Of a stretch of 64,000 nucleotides of DNA, positions 1-10,399 are shown in pieces. The stretch is from Mantis religiosa (taxonomy: Eukaryota > Arthropoda > Insecta > Mantodea > Mantidae): positions 110,104,127 through 110,168,126 of the forward strand of contig CM060958.1 in NCBI GenBank assembly GCA_030765055.1. Reading direction: 5' to 3'. The notes below the pieces were generated by a model that saw only the letters and a list, made by a program, of their open reading frames with translations, was not told where the DNA came from and did no database searches. Every line of letters starts with the position of its first letter. The first letter of the stretch is position 1. Position numbers and translations under genes: made by a program.

Positions 1-94
1 GATAACGCTTCGTTGCAAAACGGACACAGTGGAGCAGGCTCCTTTTAAAAAAGAAAACTATGAGTAAAAAAGCAGTCTCCAATACGTAACCGAG

Positions 95-175
95 CCAAAC
101 TCAACTCCTCGCGACGCCACCAGATGAGAGATGATGTGAATTGATCATGGAAATAATTAAGAAATTTCACCCACC
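95..175 (-). repeat. SINE-B fragment
   Basis: Short decayed match to the middle of the SINE-B family defined at 3388-3786 and 8750-9125: the block 'ccaccagatgagag' followed by a 'gatcatggaaat' segment occurs in the same order. Neither the tRNA-like head nor the 3' end is present. Orientation is inferred from the better copies. Confidence 0.4.
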
Positions 176-584
176 GCCTCAACCCTTCCACTGTCAAACC
201 ACCCTACTTCTACTAACCCGTCACCAAACCCAAGATTGCCACTACTTCACAAAAATTTCACAAGACCCTATGAGGCCCCATGACTTCCCACGGCACCACT
301 CAGGACTTTCAGTCATGTGTGCTGCCCTGGCCTGCATCTCCTCTACCCACTCACATGCATCGCATGTCAGCTCCTACTTTCATACCTTTACTAACCAGGG
401 TGCTATTAGCGGAACCTGATCAGTGCACGGTAGTTTAATGTAGAATTAACAGCACCCTTTCCCCCTGCTCGATGCATGGTTAGGTACACTAACAGCATGT
501 GCATGGGGAGACGATGTAGCCTCCAGGCGGACGATCGTCACCGGGGGCGGCGGGTGTGGGGGCCGCCCCTAAAAAAATTAAAAA
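176..584. other. No recognisable feature
   Basis: A short open frame here resembles no family I know. Around 530-570 there is a GC-rich patch (ggcggcgggtgtggggg) followed by an A-rich run, which may be the end of an unrecognised retroposed repeat. Confidence 0.3.
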
Positions 585-665
585 AAAATCATGGAAATGA
601 AATGGAGGGACAGGAAATTCGGTTGTGATTAGGCAGCGCAGGAACCACTGGTGTGCGAACCTCAA
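585..665 (-). repeat. SINE-B fragment
   Basis: The stretch 'gaaatggagggacagg' and the following bases match the internal part of SINE-B at 8930-8990. It directly follows an A-rich run. It is a truncated relic with no head. Confidence 0.45.
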
Positions 666-2430
666 AAGTTGTTATTGGGACGCACGTGCCACGAAAACAA
701 AAACATTACTCCTTGCTCTTTATCAGTGAGCCTAGCCTACCTTTCAGGTAATGAGGCAAAGGACAGTTATTTGTGAGAAAGTCGACTAATAACTCGGACA
801 GTTGTAAAGTTGCTCTTCAGTGTAAAACTACACATTCCGTCCTAACAGGGAGGATTTTGCGCGTACTTAGATAGGAAATCCAAGCAATATGGAGCGCTAT
901 ACTAACGCCGAAATGACGTACTTTCAACCAAATATCAGCAGCTTCCTTTTCAGTTACAAATGCTTTATTATTATCAAATACGTGAAATAAAATGCTCGTC
1001 TTATTGTATAAGTCATTTAGTTTTGGTTAATTTATCTACAATTTTTTGATGTTGCTTTCTGTTTTGTTTATCGTTTAATGCTTCCATCCTCAACCTCACT
1101 AACGTCAACTTTCCTCCAAGAGGTATAAGTCGCATATGTCCACCAGCTTATTTGTCATCATGAATTGTTATAACGGAATTTTGGAACACGTTAAACACTC
1201 ATAAGCAATAATTAAGAAATAGCTTCTTTATTACGGTTTCATAAGCCAAAGAAACTCTTAATAGTAGCAAGCTACTGCGGAGTATGCCGGTATGTTTACA
1301 AACAGTTACAGCACGCGGCACGGCGTGTGACCTATGTCTGCGAACTCCGAGAGCGTCAGGCGCGCGTCGTTGTTCCTGTCACTGCCTAATCCACATTCAT
1401 TCTGAAGCATTCTTATGCAGATCTATTGGCGGTAAAAGCTATCTATATGTGTCACATAGAAGCCGAGCAACTACTTCTATATGTTTGTTCGGTGTCTTTT
1501 GAAACATCCTATATATAGTTTGTGTAGATAATTATTTTTTAAAACGCATTCCTTGTCTCTTGTTTGAAGTTTTAAACGCTGAGCCCTCGTTCGTTTTCCT
1601 ATGTCCTAGCTCTACAAAGTGAATGGAATATCAAAGCCGTTATATAGTAACCAGTTCTTGATAGATTTGACTATAATTTAGGCCAATTAGATTCTATTCT
1701 CATTACAGATTTAGGAAAATTTGCACAATAAAGCATTTTATATATTATCTTTATCCCGGTAAGTATGAAATAGACATTTTTAAGAATAGATGTGAGAGTT
1801 ATTTGCATACCAAGAAGGAAAAACTTGGAATTCTTTTCATACAGGCAAAAAACGGTATCAAGTATGTAGAATAATGCATAAAATCATTGGTAGCTTTCTA
1901 GAAACAAAGTATTATGGAGTAGGTATTCTTAATTGTTTGATGTTTAATTGTTAAAACAAGAAGACATTCACCTTCAGTTATAAAGTGTAAAGGAGGAGTG
2001 GACTATACGGTAGATGCCAATAAGCGAAAGAGCCGATTTCAGACGTGCATGCTCTCTCCGCCGAGTTGTTCGCTAAGGAAGTGTACCATGCGCGGATTGA
2101 TACAGATGCTTTGGTTATTGACTTTCCATATTTATGAGCTACGGGGAGCAGACATCCTCGTGCCCACCCGCCGAATTCATCCCATAATGGTACTTAGGTC
2201 TTTAATTCCGAACCAACCAAGGGGGGAACATGGAGATTAATACACGTGTCATTAAGGGAATTCGAATAAATGGTTTACTTAATTGCCTCTGCGACAACCC
2301 GCTGTTTTAAAACTCGGCATATGTTTTACTAAGAACTGAAATTTGCATCCACGACTAATCCACTGAAATGATGTCCTCTTGCAATGTGCTCGCTTCTGTG
2401 TGTTTTCCTCACGTTGAAGAAGTCACGACT
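666..2430. other. AT-rich intergenic DNA without recognisable feature
   Basis: About 1.8 kb in which the open frames are short and match no family I recognise. I see no repeat shared with the rest of the window and no tRNA-like box. Confidence 0.4.
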
Positions 2431-2432
2431 TA

Positions 2433-2570
2433 GAATCTTGGTCGGGTGAGTTATCTGGATGTTTTCCCTTATACTGAAAAAGAATGTCTGGTTAGTTGTA
2501 AAATCTATAGCTCGTGGGCTTATTTGAGCATCATTTCACACATCGTCATATACGATTTAACATTGAAGTA
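2433..2570 (+). repeat. SINE-A, 5'-truncated copy
   Basis: Degraded copy of the abundant SINE-A family (best copy 14788-15007). It begins just after the B box ('cttggtcgggtgagttatctgg') and runs through the body (gcttatttgagcatcatttcac) to the 3' part. The head is lost. Confidence 0.65.
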
Positions 2571-2886
2571 AGTAAATTAAGGGGAAAAATCTTGCCATGT
2601 AATTTATACTATTTAGAACTTCAACTGTCATCTTTGATTCCGAATAAACCTTCTGTTCTTTCAACGAAATTATTCTACAGAATTTAGGGGATATACTTAT
2701 GCCACTAAATTTATTAATTTAAAAAAATCCCGGGAATAGAAACCGGACAGTTCTTAAATGTCAAAGAAATCATATTTTATGAAATAACATTGATTTTTGT
2801 CTATTTCAAACGTACCAAATTCTAGAGGACAGTATAGAATACAATTTTACGAGGGGGTTTCGGTTAGTCGACCAGATTTGATCTAT
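2571..2886. other. AT-rich DNA without recognisable feature
   Basis: About 300 bp of AT-rich sequence. No repeat or coding signal was recognised. Its last six bases, ATCTAT, are repeated after the LTR-like segment that follows. Confidence 0.35.
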
Positions 2887-3385
2887 TGTGTTGCCGCGGC
2901 GAAAAGCACAGAGATTTCGGTGCCGAGAGACAAGCGCGGCTTGAGTACACAAAGAGCCTGCAGATAAAGATAACAGGCCGATAATGCTTGCATAAGCAGA
3001 TAAACGTTGCGCTTGAGATAAGTGAATTGCCGGCCCAGATAGGGTTTCATGTAAGGAAGGTTCTAGTGATATCTCGATTGACAGAGAATCGTTGTTTTTC
3101 TTATTTGCTCCAGAAGTCTCTCGAATTTATCAATGAGGTATTTAAGAGAGCGATGACTCGCCAAGAGTCAGTCGTGAGTAGTAAACAGTTGTAAAGACAT
3201 GTAACAAGAGTGTTGTAAGCAGTGGAAGTTGAGTAAGCTGTTTGTTATTGTCATCGACCTCGGTGTTGTAGTTTGTTATATGTGATGTAATTCTGCTGCT
3301 ACGCAGTGTGTTTCTACGCAAATAAAGAACATTTAGAATTTCGGCAAATTGGACTTTTAATTCTACGATCCCACAAAATCACAGT
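2887..3385 (+). repeat. Possible solo LTR
   Basis: A 0.5 kb block richer in GC than its surroundings, starting TGTGTTGCC and ending close to AATCACA. It holds a TATA-like TATTTAAG at about 3139 and an AATAAA at 3321-3326, in the order expected of an LTR promoter and poly(A) site. ATCTAT flanks it at 2881-2886 and 3386-3391 and could be a target duplication, but the right end then reads CACAGT and not the canonical CA. No second LTR or pol sequence lies nearby. A non-LTR repeat or a host promoter/UTR is an alternative. Confidence 0.35.
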
Positions 3386-3387
3386 AT

Positions 3388-3786
3388 CTATGCCCCAAGT
3401 GGAGCATCCCCGGCAGGAAGGTTTGGGCGAGAGGGGACAAGGCGTCAAGAAAGTAAAGGAGACAGGGTTGCCACTATTGACCAGGTAGAAACTCCCCGTA
3501 AGGCCGGTACAACCGGCATCCCACCCATTAGGTCGGCCGTCCTACCGGAGGAGGAAGTGCTTTTCTGGAGCATATCATCCTGCCATGCAGCGCCAAGACT
3601 CCAGCTGACGTTTCTACCCTGAAAGAGACCACCAGATGAGAGACGTGAAATGATATTTGAGCTGAAATGGACGGTCAGGAAATCCCGAAAAGCCCATGGA
3701 TCAGGTAAGGGAAAGGACCACGGGAAAGGAACCCGGACCATCCAAATGTGGGTAACAGAGAAACCGCCTGAGCCATTCCGCTCAGT
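3388..3786 (-). repeat. SINE-B, tRNA-headed SINE
   Basis: About 400 bp on the minus strand. The head is at the right end: the complement of 'gaacccggaccatcc' (3729-3743) is a pol III B box, next to the diagnostic 'gctcaggcggtttc'. The body has the block 'catcctgccatgcagcgcc', and the 3' end reads (plus strand) 'tgccccaagtggagca'. The same order is found at 7070-9125 and 28690-29500, which defines the family. It ends where the LTR-like block begins. Confidence 0.7.
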
Positions 3787-4534
3787 AATTCTAGAAGATA
3801 TTGCAATATATTGTTATTATTTCACCATTATTACCATCAATAGGGGGAAAACCACACGCACACGCACACACACGCAAGTTTAGAACTTTTCGTATATTTA
3901 CGTTCAATGTCTGTTCTTTCTAAAATAATTTTTGGCAAGTTTCTATCAGTCCTGTAGCACGAATTATGGTGTCAGCTCAAGAGGATCTAATGCACGGAAA
4001 TAAGGCATCAGAAAACGTCAATGACTTTTCCTTTCTCTCACTGCAGTGAAAATTAACATATTTAACAAACCACTATTCATCTATCGCTTTATTATACATC
4101 ATTCATCAGATAAAAAACCATTCAATATCATCTGTTTAGAATGTTTTCCATCTTCACTCTCATGAAACACATATTTGGTTTAATTCTCAATAAATGAATG
4201 AGTGTATTTATTTCCATTTAGGCCATCTCGCACATACTTTTGTAATAAACAGGAGTAGTAAATAAAAGAATACAGAACTTTTATTTGTGGAGTAAAACAA
4301 AAGCATAACCAAATACACATATAGTTTGATATAAGACGACTATAATATCGAACACAGGAGGCAATGACAAGCAAACCATTTAATCTTCTGAGCGTTCTCC
4401 AATATTTATCAATATTCTGAAGTGAAAAGATGTTCTCCGTATACAAAACACAAGTAAATTGTGTCAATTCATGTGCTTACACATTAATAGTACACCTTCT
4501 GAAGCAATGGCAACTGCTGAGTACAGCAGTATAC
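3787..4534. other. AT-rich DNA with a short (CA)n tract
   Basis: Contains an impure (CA)n run at about 3850-3877. Otherwise AT-rich with no repeat or coding pattern I recognise. Confidence 0.4.
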
Positions 4535-6013
4535 TAAAATTTTCTCTAAAAAATAACCAGAATATCTTGATTGAAATGCCTATTATTGTGATGCTTTCGT
4601 AACGTTACGTCCTATTATGTGTTTCAAATGGGAAGGTGTTTGTCCTTGAGCCCTACTAGGTGAGCAACCAATCGGAGTCCTGCGGTGTTGTATTGCATTC
4701 CCCCTAAGTGTTGTGTGGCGAGTGCCAAATTAATCAATCTCTAATAAATATTATTCACGCTAAGACAAAAATTCAAAAGTTGCAAAAACTGATTCATGAG
4801 AAAGGAGAGAGTAATGTGTTTAAAATAACAGTAAAACCCCATATTTTTAGCTCAAATAGTTTTCCTAACACAAATAAATAAAGTAGATGTCATTATATTA
4901 TAACAAGGCATTGCGACGTAAGCACTGTAATGAATATCATTATTTGTTGGCATGTACTCAGAACTGAAACGTAAACATTTGACATGACCTGGTAAAATAA
5001 AGATGTACTTTGAATAAGCCAAGGTGTTTGTTAAATTTAATAACCAGAGACGTTCTGCCAGACTAGCAAGAAGTGTATTGTTTCCTCTCATCGAATTTAA
5101 GAAACACCTTGACTTATTCAAAGTACATATTTCTTTTATCACGTCATGTCAAATGTTTACGATTCAGTTCTGAGATTTCAAATATACGTTCACGTATACA
5201 TGCCAACCAATAATGATATTTCATTACATTGCTTACGTCGCAATGCATTGTTATAATATAACCGTACTTTATTTGTAGTGGGAAAACTAAGCTAAAAATA
5301 TGGGTTTTTCATAGTTATGTAAGATGCATTGCTCTGTACCTTCCTCATGGACCAGTTTAGGCAAAATCTGAATTTTTGTCTTAGAGCGAATAGTATTTGG
5401 AAAGATTGAGTCAAACTGAAAAATTCAATGACATAGCCGGGATTTGAACCACGGATCCTCTGGTTGCCATCCAGCCGCTCCAACCCTTGAGCCACAATGG
5501 CCAACGTGCCGATATGACATTAATTCTCCAACTCTCAAATTCTCTACACAATTCTCAAATTCTCTACACGAGACAGTTGGAGAATTTAATGTCATATCGG
5601 CACGTTGGCTATTGTGGCTCAAGGGTTGGAGCGGCTGGACGGCAACCAGAGGATCCGTGGTTCAAATCCCGGCTATGTCATTGAATTTTTCAGTTTGACT
5701 CAATCTTACCATACCTTAGCCTACACACGGCTAGTGTGAAAGAACAATTAATTTCCGAATAGTATTTATTAGAGATTGATCAGTTTGTCGCTCATCGCAC
5801 ACCACATAGCGGGAATGCAATACGGCAACACCGCAGGACTCCCATTGGTTGCTCACCTAGTAGTGCTCAAGGACAAATACCTTTCCATTTGAAACACATA
5901 ATAGGACGGATAGGACTTAAGAACATTTGAGATAACATTTCATTTGTTACGAAAGCATCGCAATAATAGGATTTTAATTAAGATATTTCGGTCAGTTTTG
6001 AGAGAATCGAAAT
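4535..6013. mobile_element. DNA-X palindrome (inverted duplication)
   Basis: The DNA-X terminus (CCTATTATGTGTTTC, 4611-4625) is followed by about 430 bp of the element, and the same sequence returns inverted, ending with its complement at about 5886-5905. The centre, near 5040, is asymmetric: the right arm extends about 55 bp further into the element than the left. Similarity continues outside the element ends: 4535-4605 matches the complement of about 5940-6013 (shared 'gatgctttcgtaac'), so flanking DNA was duplicated with the element. The right arm is split by the foldback SINE at 5399-5755. No ORF of the full-length copy is retained. Confidence 0.75.
5399..5755 (+). mobile_element. SINE-P foldback copy 1 with 12-bp TSD
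   Basis: The insertion lies in the DNA-X right arm between direct repeats CGAATAGTATTT (5387-5398 and 5756-5767). Its two halves are inverted copies of a tRNA-like unit. On the plus strand the right half reads A-box-like 'tggctcaagggttgg', a CTGG/CCAG anticodon-type stem, then B box 'ggttcaaatccc' and 'ggctatgtcattgaattttt'. The left half is the complement. The loop between them has two 20-bp tandem units (ttctcaaattctctacac). Only the right arm carries the 3' extension with the stem-loop CACAC-GGCTA-GTGTG (5724-5738) and the end 'attaatttc'. It is a retroposed foldback element by TSD length and is not a classic TIR transposon. Confidence 0.75.
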
Positions 6014-7069
6014 TTGAGGACAATTTTTTTTCCATTTAGAGAGTCGCATGGGGTATATAGATATGAAATTTACCTTTTTAAACTGATGTGGTTCCGGCGT
6101 TCCATTCTATATGGGCGGAAAAGATCGCTTAAATTTGCTTACAAATCAGGTATTGTTGAAAATATTTTTGCTGCATCTTGGAAAATGCTAGTCTCAAATA
6201 CTATTAAATTCATGGATTGGAGGGACTTCCAAACGTGTATCTCTGGAGACATCTTGGTTTCATTTTCAGGTATCTTCTGCTCCCACTCAAATTCACACTC
6301 TATGGTCTTGAACTCCAACTAAGCAGAAAGTTCTGTTGAATTATGGACCACGTGTAAACGAGTGGCGGAGTAGATGAAACTCAGGTAGTTGTAGATGGTC
6401 CGGGAGAGGGAGGGTATTGACGTGCTCCACGCCGATAGAGAGAGTGAGAGAGAGAGAACGCCAGCGCTCTGGGTCCCGCACTAGAATGTTTGGCTTCTGA
6501 TGTGATGACCCTCCCACTGTAAGTGTGCCATTCCTAGGTAGTAGTAGCTCGAGGGAATTTTCGAATTAGCAGTTCAAGACAGATCTATAGCTAACAACGA
6601 GAAATACCTCCACAAACATATAGGTTTGTCAGTCACCTGAAAACTTTATTTATAAAATAACTTTAAACTATACAAAATAAGTTATGAAAATATACTATGT
6701 AAATATGAAACATATGTTTCAGAAGAAATGTAGTGTGTTGTGTTCAGTGACATTATATACATTTTTTACAAGGTAGTTTCATAAATGCCTGTAAAACATG
6801 TTATACTTGACAAACATTTCCACAAAGTATCTTTGGGTATACTTTAAGAATTGGCCTTTATGTAATGATTTAAAATGTCATTCTTCTGGCATGATCAGGA
6901 CATTAGAAATAGTCTATTACGTATTAGAACTGTAAATGATATTTATCAGTTCCGGAATGCATTTAGGGAATACGAAATGTGATAAGTTATATTCGTAGTT
7001 AGCCAATTTTTTGTGTAATACTTAAAAAGAAACTTAAAAGTACAATAAATAAAAATTGCCACGTTTGCG
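6014..7069. other. No gene; (GA)n tract and AT-rich DNA
   Basis: A less AT-rich patch at 6340-6500 includes an impure (GA)n run near 6438-6456. The remainder is AT-rich. An open frame at 6014-6322 has no resemblance to a known protein. Confidence 0.4.
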
Positions 7070-7203
7070 ACTAGTCTTCATTTACAATACTTATGGCTTC
7101 AAGTGGGGCATCCGTGGAGGGAAGGATGAGGCGAAAGGACATAGGGGGAGGCCGTTCCAAGGAGCCACGACAGTGCAGAGGGCAGTGTTCCTACAGTTTC
7201 CTT
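7070..7203 (-). repeat. SINE-B, 3' part (interrupted copy)
   Basis: The plus strand reads 'cttcaagtggggcatcc', matching the SINE-B 3' end at 3388. The match runs to about 7203, where the DNA-X element starts, and resumes beyond it at about 8750. The two pieces together make one SINE-B. Confidence 0.65.
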
Positions 7204-8745
7204 ATTATGTGTTTCAAATGGGACGATGTCTGTTCTTGAGCGCTATTAGGTGAGTAACCAATCGGAGTCCTGCGGTGTTGTTATATTGCATTCCCGCTAT
7301 GTGGTGTGTGAGGAGCGCCAAACTAATCAATCTCTAATAAATACTATTCGCCCTAAGACAAAAATTCATATTTTGCAAAAACTAATCCATGAGGAAGGAG
7401 AGTGTAATGTATTAACATAACCCTTAAAACCCCATATTTTTTAGCTCAAACAGTTTTCCTGACACAAATAAATGAAGTAGATACCATTATATTATAACAA
7501 TGCATTGCGACGTAAGCACTGTAATGAATATCATTATTGGTTGGCATGTATGCGTGAACGTATATTTGAAATTACAAAGAACTGAAACGTAAACATTTGA
7601 CATGTCGTGATAAAAGAAATATGTACTTTGAATAAGCCAAGGTGTTTGTTAAATTCGACGAGAGAAAACAACACACTTCCTGGTAGTCTGGCAGAACGTG
7701 TCTGGTTTCATTACATCTTTGTTTATGAATGCTTCGTAATCTCTATTTACTCTAGAGAGTTAAAAGCAGTATTATTCCGTTACTGATTGCCCAAGACAAG
7801 AAGGCAAGCTAGAGGAATGTGCAACGTAATCACTTTTGCTGTCTCCTCGGGGTGTATGCTCGTCTTCCGAGTATGGCAAGGATGGAAGGCTCGTTTAAAA
7901 TACACAAGTGTTGTTTCATAGCTCACCTATACATAATACCTATTGTTGCAACAAACATTAGATCTGGCAGTATGGGTGACTCATATGCACTCCCATTCAC
8001 TCATTTCCTGGTAAACAGATAAACAGTTCAAGCTCCTCTGCCTTTCATACCCCTCTAGCTTTGTGGGCATAGCGTACTCTTCCATGAAAAAGTGTATCAG
8101 GTGGATCAGTGAGACGCGATCCACCTTCCCCCCTTACTACTGCTAGAACAATCCAATAGAGTTAATGTGGGTTCAAATTAAGTAGCAAACAGAAATAATA
8201 TTTTTAAACTGACTGACGTTGAACGACTTATTCACGAAGAAATTGGCAAGGAACACAACAAGACTGGAAAAACTGCGTCAGACATCAAATAAACTACAAG
8301 AAGATGACTTTTGGAAAGAAATATCACGTAACGAGATTTTGGAACCTATAATCATAAATTTGCAATACTCAGACGTTGAAGACAATGACAATGACGAATT
8401 ATCTCTTAACGTAAGTAACATTCACAGCTATACGGATGCACCGCTGGTAATTTCGTTGGATTAGAAAAATAAGTAATACATGAACTATAATTAATTTTAA
8501 AGTAAATATTTAAACTATTTGCGTAAAATATGAATATCATGTAGCAATTTTGATTTCAACAACTACATTATTGTAAAACTTTGGAAAATTCAGTTTGCGT
8601 TCCCTTACGTCTAGCGCCACGAACACTCGAAAGTGTGCGAGGTGGGGGAAATGCAAAAAGAGTGGGGATCGCGAGGTGGTAACGCTGAAGGCTCTAACGC
8701 ATCTGATTCGCTACAGGCGAGAACTTTTTCCATTTCAAACATACA
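7204..8745 (+). mobile_element. DNA-X, near full-length copy
   Basis: About 1.54 kb inserted into a SINE-B. The left end is 'TATGTGTTTCAAATGGGA', and the right end is its approximate complement, 'ccatttcaaacata'. The first 490 bp match the arms of the palindrome at 4535-6013, and the whole length matches 21642-23120. Its right half holds the conserved reading frame described separately. I cannot see a clear target duplication, and the termini match no superfamily I can name. Two pieces of about 0.5 kb between the halves (7760-8060) are less conserved than the ends. Confidence 0.65.
8219..8464 (+). pseudogene. DNA-X conserved open frame, unknown product
   Basis: An open segment of 81 codons ends at TAG 8462-8464 and has no ATG start. 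Its last 65 codons are very similar to the frame at 22641-22841: 'DFWKEI', 'NEILEP', 'IINLQYSD', the acidic 'EDNDNDELSL' and the C-terminus 'IHSYTDAPLV.SLD'. Ending at the same stop in two independent copies suggests this is the C-terminal exon or end of the element's protein. A GTAAGT donor-like site lies within it. The acidic tail and the absence of any DDE motif leave function open. Upstream, another frame reads 'KLTDVERLIHEEIGKEH', so a frameshift may have split a longer protein. Confidence 0.45.
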
Positions 8746-8749
8746 ACAG

Positions 8750-9125
8750 ATTGAAACCAACTCCGGTAGGCCACGACGACGGATATTCCCCCTACTATGG
8801 TTCGTGAGTCAGTAAGAGCAACCGTTTAGGAAACCGGCAACCGTCCTTACTAAAGAGGAAGTGCTTTACATGGAAGATATCATCCTGCCATGCAGCGCCA
8901 AAATACCTGCCGACAGTTGATGTGAAATGATTATGGAGATGAAAGGGAGGGACAGGAAATTCAGGAGATGTAATTAACCTACGCAGCATTCCCCTGGCAA
9001 CCCGGAAAACACCCAAAAGGACCCCATGGGTCAGGTAGATAGACCACGGGAATCGAACCCAGACCTTCCGACTGCAGTCCACAGACGAAACAGCCTGAGT
9101 CATTCCACTCAGATCTTGGTACCCT
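8750..9125 (-). repeat. SINE-B, head part (interrupted copy)
   Basis: Continuation of the copy begun at 7070. It has 'catcctgccatgcagcgcc' near 8886 and ends with the tRNA-like head: the complement of 'gggaatcgaacccaga' (about 9049-9064) is an almost perfect B box. The head's far end is 'cctgagtcattccactcag' at about 9093-9111. Confidence 0.75.
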
Positions 9126-9175
9126 AAGTACCATGCTCTTGGGTATTACGTCACTTTCCACTGAAACCGTAAGTA

Positions 9176-9832
9176 TTGTGCGATCATATAAATCTGAACC
9201 ATTTCAATAGGTCATAACTTTTGAACCAATAATAGGACACACGTGCAACTTTGGGAGAATATAATACACAATACTACACTATTTATATTTCATAGAAAAT
9301 GTTGTAAGTGTTCTCCACCAGCATCTATACATGTTTGCACTCTCTCACTATATTCTCTGCAGTTTTACGGAGAGTATCCTCGCCAGTGTTACTTGTTTCG
9401 GTTCAAAATGGATTCCTTGAGAACATCAATTGTCCGTGGCCTATTCTTGTACACTATTTTTCAGATAGCCCCCTCAAGAAAAAATCCGGTGGGGTTAGGT
9501 CAGGGGATCTGGGGCGCCACGGAACTTTTGAGATCGTTCGATTATCAAAGAATGGTTACAAGTTCCATGGTGTCATTAGATATATGGCACGTTGTTCCAT
9601 CTTGCTGGAGATAGCCTTCTCTCAATTCGATATCATCCAGCTGCTCCACAAATGTCTTGAAGATACACGTATAAACTTTAGTTTCTACAGTCGTATTTAC
9701 TGTCAACAATTGTCAGTGTTGTCAATTCTTCCAAAGCCACTGATATCATTAAAACAAATTTCTACATTCTACGAGCTTTCAAAGGCAAATTAGAGCCTAT
9801 TGAAATGGTTCAGATTTATATGGATCGCCCTG
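9176..9832 (-). mobile_element. Mariner-like deletion derivative (5' part of gene lost)
   Basis: TA-flanked, with inverted ends: left 'TGCGATCATATAAATCTG' and the complement of right 'ttatatggatcgccctg'. The minus strand encodes the second half of a transposase: 'LREGYLQQDGTTCHIS', then 'RPRSPDLTPPDFFL' and 'VYKNRPRTIDVL', ending near 'DAGGEHLQHFL'. 'QQDG' and 'SPDL..PDFF' are the second and third catalytic blocks of DDE transposases of this type. The frame is shifted between them and the N-terminal half is absent, so it is non-autonomous. The related element at 47444-48126 shares both ends. Confidence 0.7.
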
Positions 9833-10399
9833 TATTAATTACTTATATCCATCCTTGTTGCCATGGTAATTGACAAATGAATCTTAAAAGTTAGCTTACA
9901 CAAACCAAATACGTATTAACAATGGTTAACTTACAAATCAAGCATTGAAAAAAAAAAAGTCGTTTGGTATAAATTGTGTGCTTTGTCTACCGCGCAGAGC
10001 TAGCCACTTATGTAAAAATTATACAGAATGAAGAGAGGTTCAGAGGATATTCGCAGACAATCTAACATATATTTCATTTTTAATTAAAATATCTTTAAAA
10101 AGCGGAGTTTCAGTGAAAACGTCAGGGTCATTTAAGAGAAAATTTATTATTTGTAGTTGTTCTATATAAGAGGTAGTTTGGTGTGAGGTATTTTCTCAGA
10201 AATCTTGTGTCGCAACCTTGAAATACAGTTGTCCTTTCTCTAAATAATTTTTATACCTTGGGACTCAAAACCTGTATTTCCATGTCTGATGTTTAGGGAG
10301 AATGCCGTAACTTCTCGTGTATTTGTTATGCAACACAGAGCCCGTATACTTAGTAGTTAATAATAATAGTATTAATGCTCTTTTTTTTCGAGTGGAGGA
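9833..10399. other. AT-rich DNA without recognisable feature
   Basis: Nothing recognised. The missing far end of the adjacent minus-strand transposase element would be expected in this interval but no matching inverted terminus is visible. Confidence 0.35.

Noticed and set aside
5425..5698. Overlapping open frames on both strands over the foldback SINE
   Set aside because: Same peptides appear from each arm because the DNA is palindromic; they are not genes.
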